Assembly: GCA_013365325.1 (NCBI GenBank)
Contig: JABVXV010000009.1
Coordinates: 1-64,000, forward strand
Source of the DNA: Dipetalonema caudispina
Lineage: Eukaryota; Nematoda; Chromadorea; Rhabditida; Onchocercidae
Direction of reading: 5' to 3'
Length of the DNA stretch: 64,000 nucleotides
This document shows, one piece after another, positions 27,401 through 40,317 of this stretch. A program made the position numbers and the translations under genes. The notes under the pieces are model-generated. The model searched no databases. It was not told where the DNA came from and saw only the letters and a list, made by a program, of their open reading frames with translations. Position 1 is the stretch's first letter; each line of letters begins with the position of its first letter.

Positions 27401-30086
27401 CTAAAAACACAGATTTGTACATTTCTCAGAAATACAAAGTTGCCCAGTATCGAATATCGAGGCTATAAAATATATCACTGGTGTGCTCAAAAATGCCATG
27501 ATGAGGATTTCAGAATTCAAAATTACTATACTTTATAATGTATGCTGATTCCAAATGCATTTCTTGCTTATTTGTTAGGATGTTTCGCAAGAAGCGCATG
27601 CTGTACAAGAATTAAACTCATGCTAGCTTTAATTTATAAATTTGATTCTCGAAAGATATTTTAATTTTCCTCAATGCAAAATACGATATCTTTGGAAGCG
27701 TATCAAACAGCAAAACTAGAAGAAAAGAAACCATTCTTCATTGATGTATGCTGCAGTAGCGAACAAATTTGCCGACATACTAAACGATGATGGAAGGAAT
27801 GCACAACTAAAATGTCATATTTCAAAATTAATTATTGCGCATATAAAACATATGACTTAGTGGAAAAATTTAACTTAAAATTTCGCATTTGTTACGAGCA
27901 ATTATTCAAATTTTTGCAAATAGCAAAATCAAAGGAAAAAAAAAGGACCAAACCATATATGTAACTGACGTCTACTCCAACTCTACATATATTAAATCAA
28001 AATTGAGAAGCATCACTCTGCTCCAAAATAACCCTAACAAACATGCAATATGAACACTATGTGATTTACTTTAGCTTCAACATTGAAAGGAAAACCCCAA
28101 CTCTGTTTCAGTTCCATAATTTACATGATTTCAAATAATTTGAAAAAAAAAAAAAAAAAAAAAAAAACCACAAACAATCCCAAAAACCAAACATCGATAA
28201 GCATTATAAAGAAAGTAAAACCTTGAGATGAACATTCCAGATGAAAGTGATGTTAATACAACGTATGTCCGAGCAATACCGTTCCCGAATCGTGAACAAA
28301 GTGCTTTATACATTTTTATTTCAGCACTTACGTTAAATAATCCCAACAGGCAACGCATTGTAATGAAAACTCCCCATTTGTTAGCGAAAAATATTCTTTT
28401 CAGTATTACGGCGGGTCCATAATGCACTAATATGTATAAATATGATCTGAAATTTGAATTTTCTTTGGAAATATTTCAACTAAATTTTCTTTTCCGAAAT
28501 AACACATAAAAACAGTGGAAGCTGTTAAAGACAGAAAACAAAACTACAAATAAGTAAGCAATAAATCTTAAATATGGAAGTGATAAGTACCACATAAAAC
28601 AACTCTATCATTTACTACATTTGTCGGTGCTGGATTTCGAAAACGATCCGAAATATGACCTAGAGAGCTAATATTGTTTGAAAGTATTAGGGTTTAACGT
28701 CGAATATGATAAGGTACATTTTTAAGAATATTAAAGTACTGATAAGATGCTACAGCTTGCTGGTTTTAGTTGACAAAGAGAGACTGCCTAAACCTATCTA
28801 TTATTCAAAAGACACGAAACGAGAACAATAGTTTATCACAACTTTTATTAGCGTATATATATCGGATAAATGATTTATGCCATTGGCCGCTTTTAGCAAG
28901 TCAATATTATTTAGGATATTGGTATTTTGACTTTGACATGTAGTTGTATCACTAACAGTAGACAAGTACTGCCAAGTATTGAATAGTATTCATGGATTTT
29001 GAAGGAGAAAAAAAAAAATGGATTCCATCTATACCAATGTAATCCGATGCTTATACCGTAGAAGAGTAATTTTCTTCAATCTCTCGTTAATCTGAATGCA
29101 AGAACAAACCGTATAGCATAAAGTGGCGAGTATTCCCATGTCTGAAAACCGGTACCATAGAGAAATAAATGAAGAGGCTCCCAATAATTGTATACTTCAT
29201 CGCAATCGCTTATTATACTCCACATTGCTGCGGAAATTCGAAAGGAAAATATAATCTGAAATTTATTCCGTGAAATCTCAGAAGAATTTCTCCATCCTTT
29301 AAATCATACTTATACTAATTATTTATAGTGGTTAGTTATGGAACAGAAAGTTTTATCATGATTAAATCAATGGTAGGTTGAAATAATAATTCAAAATGAA
29401 ATTGCTTTATAAGAGGGTCACAAAGATCAATGGGATAACCCATATATACGAAGGATTTCCCCGTTAATATGGGAAAATTCTTATAAAGATAAATCAGGAT
29501 ATGTAGTAGAATCCTACAAAGTAAGATCGTAAAGAAAACTCGTTAAATTATCCTACATTTCATTCATCCTGGCATTTAACAAAGTTTACCGATTGCTTCC
29601 ACGGAGAGGAAAAGAGTGAACTGAACATAATATTAAAAAAGAAATTCAAGAAAAAAAAATTGTTATTCCAAAAGCTAAAGCTTTAAAAATTGTAGTAAGG
29701 GAAGGATTTCAAATTTCTAAAAAATAATATCTCATTTCTTTAACTCTTAAAAGTTTAATAACTTTTGGAAGTTGCTGCAAAAAATTGTTTGCATAAACTT
29801 CGCAATCGCAATTAAATCCTTTGGAATTTCTTCAAAATTTGAAAATCCGGCTAACCTTAAAAACTGCCGCAATCGATGGCTGCCACTCCAAATCCATTTG
29901 TCCTCCAGGTATATAAAGTTTAGAAAATGAATCCAATGCTGGATAATTCCAAAGTACATTAGCCTGCAACGGTGATGGCAATGACGGCTGCTCATCCCTT
30001 GTTACATTATCTGTTGGTGATAGACGTGATCGTATTATTATCCGATTCGATGTCCGTTTCACCGATGACAAATTCTTCTTTGCCAT
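24439..30086 (-). CDS. ALG9: ALG9 alpha-1,2-mannosyltransferase (GT22 family)
   Basis: ER-membrane enzyme that adds alpha-1,2-mannose from dolichol-phosphate-mannose to the lipid-linked N-glycan precursor. Exons on minus, in coding order: 29856-30086, 29110-29255, 28222-28446, 27732-27806, 27193-27400, 26612-26816, 26264-26435, 25910-26114, 25429-25664, 24950-25034, then one or two C-terminal exons ending at TAA 24439-24441. The first ten exons are all in phase and give 596 residues (human ALG9 is 611). Seen: the luminal acidic motif ISDCDEVYNYWEPLH near residue 94, AFLPSSFSM, DSYYFGK, APLNIVLYNVF, QPHKEERFLFPVYP near 395, VGKEWYRFPSSFFLP near 495-510, and a final RSFYIPF block. Multiple hydrophobic segments fit a GT-C membrane enzyme. 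The C-terminal junctions (about 24587-24720) are uncertain: the last exon seems to use an AAG or phase-mismatched acceptor. On minus, TATTTAG sits 4 nt before the ATG. Confidence 0.94.
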
Positions 30087-31370
30087 AATGCTAAATATAT
30101 CATAATTACGTACGTGACATAAATATATCTTCATCGTAGTTCGCTACAATTCATAACAAAATCATAATAGAATGATAATTGAACAAGAAAAAAAAAAACG
30201 GTAGACGGAATATTATCTTTGATTAAAATGGAAATAAAATGGTTTGAGAGATAATTTCATTAGTGCTACTACTTTTTCTTTAGTATTTATAACTTAATTT
30301 TTGATGAAATCTTAGAAAAACTTTCAAAAATTTTCAAGTTTAAATACATTTTGATATCTTTACTGTTGCATTTTACTTCCAATTTTATTATTTTTTTTTT
30401 CAAATATTGAAAATATCCGAAAACAAAACTATCAAATAGGAGGATATTTGGAAAAAATTGACCATGCGAACAGTTGCAAAGCCATAAAGGGAAGGTTGGA
30501 ATAGTAAAACAATTATCTAAGGGATGAGGTTGTTGCACAAATTGTCCGTTAGAAAGCGGTGATTGATGTTACAAGAATTGTCGACGTGACGCGCTGAGGA
30601 TTACGTGAGGTCAGAGGTGAGTTAGGTTTAAAGTACTCAGGTTTCACTTCTAGAAGATGTATGGAGAATTTGAGACTTGATAAGTTCGGAAATTAATCAT
30701 TAATTTCCGATCGATATATTAGAAGTTGCTCCAAAGCTACTTGTTAAGAATTTCATTTTTTTCAAATTAATGTGACAAATTACAATAGAGCTGTGAAAGG
30801 CATGATTGAAGTTTAAGTTTTAACGATATCATGATTCATATGTAGTATTTTATGATTTGCAAGATACTATTAATTGAAATTTAAAATTACAATTTAAGTT
30901 CAGTTTAGCATTTTTATCATACCGGATAGAGAGATGTTTAGTGTTCATCAAGATAAATGAAGTTTTTTGATGATGTAAATCCAGTTTTCCAACAGTCCAA
31001 ATATATACTAATTGTATTCCATGCATTTTGGGAATAATATTTTAAAAAGAATTTATGTTTAAATAATATAAGTGCTGCATTTGAAAGTAAAAGCTTATCA
31101 AATATTTGCCAATGATTTCATTTAGTATATTTGCTTTGCTTTAAAAATTTTTGAAAATATTAAATCGACATTACCAGAACTAAATTAATCTTGTTGGAAG
31201 TGAAAATTTTTGTATCTGATCGTTACAGAGAATTATATTTTAATCTTCTTCATTATTGTCATTCTGGCATGCGTATTACGTTATCTGTAGATATGAACAT
31301 GTATGAACAAAAATAAGAATATATATATATATTGATATCTGTGCTTGATTCTAGATTGTGTTCATCTGAA
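30087..31370. promoter_or_regulatory. Divergent promoter region of ALG9 and EXOSC10
   Basis: A 1.28-kb gap between two head-to-head genes. A less AT-rich block at about 30540-30650 contains GACGTGACGCG at 30583-30593, resembling a CRE/ATF site, and a near-ideal 5' splice site (AGAG|GTGAGT) at 30616/30617. It could be a non-coding first exon of EXOSC10 spliced to the acceptor at 31354. The rest is AT-rich without genes. Confidence 0.4.
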
Positions 31371-34300
31371 ATGACTGAAGAACAATCGTCAAGTAATTCG
31401 AGTGACATATTGGATTCAGTAATAGTATGGATTTATTTAATTTAAAATCCAAGAAATAATTATTGTAGAAAAGTATTTCATTGATGTAGTTTGTTTTTTT
31501 TTTAGATTTTGGAAAGTTTTATACTTTTTGGTGTAAAATTATTAGTACTAAATCGATCGAAATTTTCACCGACGTTCACTGTATAATAATAATATAGTTC
31601 ATCTTTATGTTACTTGTAAATTTAATTTTCAAAATCATCAATATTGGACGGTTATATTGTATTTTTGAGACGTTATACTATTGATTGCTTTTCTTATAGG
31701 ATATTTTTCTTATTAGCTCAAAAATTTGCAAGATTTCCGTTATCAGTACTATTTATAGCAAATGATACTATTAATATTGTCTTGCAGTGTAATTTAGTTA
31801 TACGTCTTCAACTTCAGTTCAATTTTGTAGTTTTCACAATTTTAGATTCTTAAATCATTAGTATAACATCAGTATAATCCTAGCTTAATACTATTAGATC
31901 TCCAAACTATCCACCTGTTCAATCTTGACCACAAAATCTGCTTCAGAATGTAAAATTATGTGCAGTTCGAGCTGTTGGGGAGGCAAATGCTTTACCGATG
32001 CGTACTGAAGGTTATGAACTGTATGCAAGCTTTCCGGTGTATGCCAATCTTATGATGGAACAGCAAAGAAGGATTACCGTTATGTAAGTTATATCCATTC
32101 ATGTTTTTAAGAAAAACTTCAACTTTGTTTCTACTGCTCCACAATTAAAGTTCTCCCCCTTTCCAGGTTACGTGAAGTATTGCGGAATGCTGGTTGTCGG
32201 ATTCCGATACCAGCAAGGATTAATGATCTCGATGAATTCTTGGATCGAATCGTTGAGGCAAACGATAGTATCTGCGAACGAGCCGTATGTAATTTGTCAA
32301 TTATATCAAAAGCTTATGTGAAATTCTTGCTAACTCTTAAGATCACTCTTCTCTCGGATTTATTGCAGGGTATCTTACTTGATTTACTGCAAAAAGCTAG
32401 ACGTATGGAAGAAGTGGTTGTACCGCAACAAATCCTCGATGCAGAAAGTACGGCTGCATCTGAACAAACATTATTCGAGAGACAGGGACGTTACACTGCA
32501 CTTTTGCGACGTTTACCTGCATACAAAGACAAACCGTTTTCATCATCGATTACTACTGCAGTTCCTTTGCTGGTAAATTTACCTTCTGAAATTGTAACAC
32601 ACGATATGGATTTAGATGACCACTTTAAATAGTTTGCGCGCACATTTTTATGAGTATTTTTTTAGAAATTATATGCGCAGTCGTAATTTGGATTGTAAAT
32701 TGTGCCATACGTACAGCGCTATTTCAGTTCTACAGACTTTAATTTAAACACACAAGATTCCTTGTATGTTTTTATTTAAAGTTTAAATAGCTAAGATGGT
32801 GTTATGTGTGCACTATAATTTCATGCACAATAAATTCCGTTGTTATTTGCTAAGCACCTCAGCGGTTCAAATTATCTTTAGTTGTTAAACACGCGCTATT
32901 TGGAAAAATTGCAGCAATAATATTTTGCGCTCTTTTCTTGGATTTTAAGTTTTTTATAGTTCGTGCTTTCCAAATGCTCACCATCTCCGTTTCGTGTCTT
33001 TGTGGCTTGCAATTTTATTTCCAAAATTATCTGTGATTTTGTAGAGTTTTAACTATTTCAACGAAAAAGTTTGAATTTGATCAATTTATTTATAGACGTC
33101 GAAGGAAAAGCCACAAGTTGTTTTTGGGATTGAGGTTGATAATAGCTTTGCGGAATTCAAACCAAAACTAAGGGAAAAGCATCACACTATGGAAAATCTC
33201 GTGGAAAATTTGCAAATCGTTGACAATGATAATGATGATACTAATAACACCATGTGGCGCAACGATCAAGGAACGAGTTTACATCCTTATCACAAGGAGC
33301 TGAATCATTTTAAGGTTATAATCTTTTTTTTTTTTAGTTTTTTAATAGTTCTTTTCGTACTGCAAAGTACTTTCTTTTTATCAGATGTAATGTTTTCCGG
33401 AATAGTTGCAGAGACCAAATGCGTTAATTTCTTGAATCATATGAATTTTCATGTTTTCCTTTTTTTTTTTCAGATTCCCGCAAGGCAGTTAGCCGTCGGC
33501 CTGGTTGAACCACTGAAAACACTATCAGAGACTGAATTGTTATACATTGATACGGTAGAAAAATTAAAAACTTTGCGGGATATTTTGAACAAGGAGCAAG
33601 AGTTCAGTGTAGATCTTGAGGTATCAGTTCTTTATTACCTTCTTTATGACAGATTATATCGATGAAATGTTTTTCTCGGTTTTGTTCATTTCTTAAGAAG
33701 TTCCATTATTTCATTTGAGAAATTTTTAATTATACCTTTAGAAGGTTCGCTTGGAATCATGTGTTTTTTCGTTCTCATAAACATTAAATGCTTCGAAAAA
33801 AATTTTTGGTATTTTGCAGCATAACGCACAGCGTTCATTTCTTGGATTAACTTGTCTGATGCAAATTTCAACACGCCAAGTGGATTATATTATTGATCCT
33901 TTTCCGTTATGGAATGATATGTATATCCTAAATGAACCATTTACAAACCCAAACATATTAAAGGTTATTAATTCAAATATTCGGAAATTTAAATTTTTTA
34001 TCATCATTCCAGAAATAAGGTCAGGTAATAAATTCAGCTTTACAATGCTTTTATGAGCCGGACTGTTGGAATGTCGAATCTTAGTATTACTTAAATAATT
34101 GTAAAAAAATGACTAATCGGTTAACATCATTATCTGCTTCATTAGATCGAAATACCGAGTGTTGCAATAGTTGTTTTATTTAGCCATTCCTTATATCGTT
34201 TTAATATCATCTATTTTTCAGGTTTTTCATGGGGCAGATTCAGATATTGCTTGGTTGCAGCGGGATTTTGGCATTTATGTTGTTAATATGTTTGACACAT

Positions 34301-37300
34301 ACAAAGCAATGAGAGTGCTTAATTACTCAAAATTTTCCTATCAGCATTTGGTTCAAACTTGTTGCAACCACACTTTAGATAAAAAGTTTCAAAAAGCTGA
34401 TTGGCGTTTAAGGTACGACGTTCTGTTTTTGCCAGACTATGTTGAATTTTCAATTATTTTAATTACAACAATTGGTTATAATAATAGCGTTAACGTTGAT
34501 TATTTGCGCATTTCCTAGAAATGTATATATTTGATTAGAAAGCTGTGGAGCTGTCCCTTCATTGAAATTTGTTATTTTCTCATTTAGACCACTTACGGGT
34601 GCTCATAAAACATATGCTAGAAGTGATACTCATTACTTATTACACTGTTATGATCAACTCCGTAAAAAACTTCTCGAACAAGGAGATGCTGCTAACAATC
34701 TTCTTGAACATGTTTACAATGAATCTGCTCAAACTTGCCTTACTGTCAGTTTTTGCGATTTCTTTTCTCTTTTCCTCGGTAATGATTAACATCGAATAAT
34801 ATGCTTATTTTATTGGTAATATTTGTTTGTGTTGTATAAGAGGAAACTAATAATCGGCTGCTAATTAGATAGGTTTATGGCATTATCGTCTTCGTGTCTT
34901 CTTGAAGAGTCCAATAATATTTTGATATATTTCCATTTAATTTTTCTCCCTTGTATTTAATTTTCATCTTTTCAACTTTTATTTTTTTATTCAAAGGTTT
35001 ATAAAAAGCCGACGTTTGAAAGTGACGGATATGAAAAATTATTGATGGGAAGGAAACCCTTGAATTCTCATCAGCAGTCCGCTTTAGCAGCTTTATGGAA
35101 ATGGCGTGATGAGCGTGCAAGAGCAGATGATGAAAGTCCACAGTATGTCCTGCCATGTCACATGATGCTACAAATTGCTGAGGTTTTTTGGTTATTTCAT
35201 TTTCCCACCATTAATTTCTCCCGGATATTAAAAAAAAAGGTGTAAATTCATAATACCATATCTTTTTTTTACGAAACAAATTTTTTTGAAAAATATATTT
35301 TTGTTTCATGCTAAAAATAGATTTTTTGTTAGTGTTCACTCTTTATTCTCATTATTCCAGGTACTTCCTCGAGAGATGCAAGGCATTCTGGCATGTTGCT
35401 GTCCTGTCCCAGTACATGTTAAACAGGAATTGCATGTTTTACATCAAATCATTAATACAGCACGTGATCAGCCACTTGTAAAGCGTCCAATTTATGCACC
35501 AGATATTGGTTCACTAACTTTAGAAGGTGTTACATCTCAGCTGAATAAAATGAATGCAATAAAAGCAATGTTAAGGTTGGCATGAGAATGATACATATAC
35601 ATTTTTGACCTCAGTTCTCAAAAAAATTTAACTTTTTGAATTTTCGGCTCTTACATGATTGATGCCTAAAACAAGGATACATATTGTTCTAATTTCAGTT
35701 ATGGCCTTTAATATCAAGTTCTATTTATACACTTTTTTAAAATCTCGTTCTCCTAATTACAGTTTTTGTCACTCGCATTTTATTTATGCAGGAATGTTTT
35801 CTCTCAAATTCCTCTATAGCTCTTGAAAAAGAAATTCCCTTTTCGCCGTTTTATCTTTTCTAGGTGTCATTTGGACTTTTCGTCAACCAAATATAATGAA
35901 GAAATTCGTGATATCGTTACACAAGAGGTTGACAAAGCGGTATGTGAAGATGGTCCAGCAGCAAGTAGTGATGATGGTTTGCTTACCACAGAGCTTTATA
36001 CAATTGGTGGAGATAACGAAAAAGAAAGTGAACGTTTAACGAAAGTCATGGAGAAATTGGAAGATTGGGCAACGCCCTATGAATGCTATCGGATTGCTAT
36101 GATTGAACAAAGTTCGCAAGCAAAAAGCGAGGTATTAATGTTCTCAAAATGATCCAAGCTCTATTTCGAAGTGCTTAATCAAAAGAATTATTTGCTAAAT
36201 ATAACTCCTATGATGATATTTTCGATAAACTCTTCCCAGTAAAAGGGAATTCTTACTAAAGATAACTTTATCAGCAAAAATTTGTTTCTATAAATTGTTT
36301 TTAAATAAAATATTGTCAAAAAATCCGTCGCAAGTTAGTCAGAGAGTACTTTTATTGCAGAGCAAAGAGAAGGAAAAAGATGCGGCAAAAAGTACCTCAG
36401 AGGAGAAGAAATTATGGTCACACCTTGATTCCGCTACAAATAAACCTGGATTTACTGAACAAAAAGTGATTTTTTGTCTGTTCTTTTTCTAAAAGTTCTT
36501 TTCACATCTTGTTTTATCCTAGCCCTTTTTCTTTAGTTCTTCACATCAGTTCTACAGGCGAATGTTTTTTTTTTTTCTTTCTTTTTGTATGCACTCTCTA
36601 GATGGCATCTCCAATATTATTACAATCTTTTCTTCCTTCATTAGTTGGACATTGTTTATTTGAGACGAAAAAGAACTAGTGAAGACGAAATGAAAAGTGT
36701 AGCTGAGCTGACAGCTTGTTTTATTTATGTAAAAAAATTCTTTTTCCTAACTCTTTTTTCCTTACTTCTTTCTTGAAACATGTATTCATCGCTATGATTA
36801 CATTTTAGGTGGCAGCTAGTGAATTGCAATTGGAAAGTGAACTGAGAAAAAATGCTGAGAAAGAGATCAGTATCTACGAGGAAATGACTTTGACAAAAAA
36901 AGAATTAAAGAAAAGAAGAAAACGAGTACATTTTCACCTACATTTTGTCATTGTCACTTTGCTCTGGTTTCTATAATTTTAAATTACTGTTAGATTTGTA
37001 TATAAATTTTTAAAAGAGAATATTCGATAAGGGTACTGCAGGGAGTGGGTGAAATCGATATCGTGACGACACAGGAAGCAAGCGAAATACAAAAAGGCGC
37101 TGCTGAAGTCGTAGGGAAGCGAGGTCGGAAAAGTAATTGGACTGATGCATTGGAGGAGTGTGATCAACGAGTAGACTACAGTACCTTTGATCCCAACATT
37201 TTCAATAGTAAATTTTATCTTACAATATTATTCGTTTAGTTTTTTTTCGATTAAAATTTAGAATTTCGAACTCGGATTTCCATAACTGAATTGAATTATT

Positions 37301-37571
37301 TTTAAAGAATGAGAACGCGAACTTGAAAATTTTAAAAACGGTTAGTACATTATTGCTTGATTTTGATGTTTTTCATTGGGTGGGTGTGACTCTTTCAATT
37401 TTTAGCGATGTATTTACAGAAAACCCTTGTGAATGATGTTTTTTGAGCAATATATTTATAGAAAGCGCTGTGTCGATATCGGACACATATGATCCATTCA
37501 AACAGTGGAGACGTGGAAAATCAAAATCTCATCGTGGCCGCCGAATGATGCAAAGGGGACGAAAACTGTGA
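31371..37571 (+). CDS. EXOSC10: EXOSC10 / Rrp6 nuclear exosome 3'-5' exoribonuclease
   Basis: Catalytic subunit of the nuclear RNA exosome. Exons: 31371-31424, 31947-32083, 32167-32284, 32369-32572, 33096-33314, 33474-33620, 33820-33963, 34222-34412, 34588-34744, 34997-35182, 35361-35575, 35864-36131, 36361-36465, 36809-36925, 37042-37207, 37462-37571; 845 residues (human is 885), phase kept throughout. Domains: PMC2NT (Rrp47-binding) near residues 18-130; a linker with HPYHKELNHFK; the DEDDy exonuclease near 245-440; HRDC near 465-550; and a basic tail ending in an RGKSKSHRGRR-type stretch. Active-site residues seen: D and E of FSVDLE, D of VFHGADSDIAWL, and Y and D of YARSDTHYLL. QRSFLGLTCLMQIST and YVVNMFDT are near-identical to vertebrate EXOSC10. 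The exon at 34997 uses an AAAG acceptor. Reading past the donor at 32573 gives a false stop at 32632. CTAG ends at 31354, 16 nt before the ATG. Confidence 0.97.
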
Positions 37572-40086
37572 TAGGGATAGATAAAGCGATTTTTCTATCT
37601 TCATAATTACTAATTGCTGTGGTTCCTTTTATTTGTTTATAAAAGGAAATTTTTATAAGTGAGGCATTACCCTTTCATTAAAGTACTTATCTTTTCATTA
37701 TAAAGTTTAATTTCTTTTTGATTTGCTTGGGTTAATTAATGTTCTAGCAAGAACGAGGGAAATACATTTGGTGAAAGCACATTGGGTTCCTGTGCTTCCA
37801 CTATCTGAAAAGATTTTTTGAAATTTTAAGATGGTCAATGTGTAATCCTTGCAGGGCATTCGTTTGTTACCATTTCAACAGTCATTATTTCTTATTTTGA
37901 AAAATTCATATTTTCGCTTCCACTTTCAAAGTTTTCCATGCTCATATCGACATCATCATGAAAAATAAAAATTTCTTCTCAAGTCTTAAGACTCAAAACA
38001 AATCTTCCAAATTCCGTGCCAAAAATTTTCTTTCAGTAGAAATGATGCGGTCCTAATTTTTATTCGGAGATTCTTTTGCCCTGGTTTATTTATCCAGTGC
38101 TTGAAGTCCACTTTTCGGGAGATAAGTGACAAAAAACAAGTAAAATTTCTAAAAAAAAAATCTGTAAAATTCGCCTGGAAACAAAATGAATTGAAAAGGA
38201 AGGAAGACTGAAACATAAATTCAAAGTAAAATTACAATATTCATGTGCTGAATACAATATTCATGATAACTTTTGATAGATAAATATCCCATAGAATAAT
38301 TATTCGTAATTAATATCCTACTAAAACTTAATTAGTTGGCAAATATGTAACAAATAAGTTGTACATAATACTCATATTCACGCATGAAAGTTTATCACAT
38401 GATGATTAATAGTTTTGAAGTGAATTATGTTCGTGCATATCATATTGGTTGAATTATTTGTTAAATTATCACAGTAGATTATATTAATGACTCATTGGGA
38501 ATTTTTTTAAGTGTAAAAATGGAAGATGAGACTAATTTCATGTTTAAATTTTTGGGAAATTATTCAGATTTTTTACCACTGATCGTTTTGTCATCGTTTT
38601 ATCAATCCGGAATAAATTACTTCTAAAGCATTCAATTCCTATCCAGTAATTTATCATTTATAATGATTTAAACGATGGTTATTGAAGTTATATTTGTATT
38701 CTTTCTTATGAGAGATATTTCATCTTACATTCCTTCAATTTAAACAAATTTTTAATAATATGTAAAGTATCACTGTAATTAATCAAATCTGTTTGTATTA
38801 GGAAGGATATCCTTAAAGAGAGAAAGAATTTTTTTTTTTTTTTTTTTCTCTTCCGATATATGCGATGAAAATTTAATGTTTCAAGTGATCAGTTCATCCT
38901 TTTGTTCATTTATAATAATAGGAAAAGGTGAAAAAAATATTAATTCTGTAATTTCAAAGGAGCAAATTTATCACTGTATGTCTTTCACTGCATTATTATT
39001 ATTATTATTAACATCATTATCAGTAGTAGTGTTAGATCACTGATAACCTAATAAATGAATTTATTAAGTTCACTTATCAAATAATCATTAATCATATATT
39101 TCATCTTCCACTAAGCATGATTGTGTTTATTTAATACGCGAATTTTGATGAAGTTTATTTCATAAAATAATCAAAGATGATTAATCACTAATTATAGTTA
39201 CATTTATACCTGTAATAAACTAATAAATAATATCAATCTAATGAATTATAAATGACAACATATCACTGATAACTTAATATTATCAAGGAGTTTCATTAAG
39301 TTCTCAAGATAATATATCAGTTTTAAAGCGTTTTTTATCAATTTCACAAATCACAAATGTGTTAGTGTAACAATACCCGATGAAGTCTCATTCATTTGAT
39401 AAATTATGAATGATAATAGTGCAACAGTACTATGAAAATCTTATCAATTTAGTAAATCACAAATAAGATGTGTAATAGTCTTGTCAACTTGAAAAAAAAA
39501 AAAAAAAAAAAAAATTGTAAATGATAACACATCGATAATATTGTAATAAGTAACGAAGAGTTCTCATTAAATTTGTAAATTATGAATGGTAAAATATTGA
39601 AAACATTGAAAATTGGATAAAAATGGAAATCAGAAGCTTTTAACAAATTTTTATTACTGATAATAATTGCATTCAAAATGGTTATCAGAGAATAATACAA
39701 ATGTAAAAAAGATAAAAAAAAAAAATATAAATGTACATATTATATATTGCAGAAAAGTATACAAGTAAATATAGGACATTTGTTATCTTTGGTTGAAACT
39801 ATAGGTATTATTAGGAAAATTTCATACTTTTTGATCATTTTTAATTTGACGATAATGATAAATATAAATAGTAAGTTAAATGTTTTAATTACATACCATT
39901 TTAATTCCAATTAATCTTTAGTTTTTAATAATCATTCCTATCATCAATCATGATGGAAGAGAGATGATAAGGGAAATAAATCTGGTTTCATAATATAAGA
40001 GTTCAGTAATTTAACCATTCTTGTACTTAGTTTATTGTACTTACGTTTTTTCTTCTTTTCCTCCTCTCTCTTCTATTTCTCTCTAA

Positions 40087-40118
<32 letters not shown>

Positions 40119-40283
40119 CAGAATTCTCTACTTGTGATAAATTATCATCTGCTGCTGTTTAACATACACATATAATGTATATATGAAATAATACAAGATT
40201 ATTAAATTTTGCAAAAATTGCTAAATCAATCAGAATTAATTCAAAATTTCCGAAATTTATAAATATGTTTTTTAATTTTTTAG
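37572..40283. other. Intergenic spacer
   Basis: No gene supported. The first few hundred bases are probably the EXOSC10 3' UTR. The rest is AT-rich with short homopolymers. A CT-rich stretch from about 40050 ends in 30 T and an AG at 40120-40121, probably an acceptor serving the transporter transcript. Confidence 0.6.
40089..40121 (+). other. Extreme polypyrimidine acceptor upstream of transporter
   Basis: A run of 30 T (40089-40118) followed by CAG. A second acceptor-like TTTTTTAG ends at 40283, 34 nt before the transporter ATG. Either could be a trans-splice or 5' UTR intron acceptor. Confidence 0.4.
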
Positions 40284-40317
40284 CTAAAATCATCAGCTTA
40301 TAAAACTACGATTAAAT

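Noticed and set aside
32573..32635. Stop codon at 32632 as the end of a separate short gene
   Set aside because: A donor at 32573 joins in phase to the exon at 33096, which continues the EXOSC10 linker. The stop is intronic.
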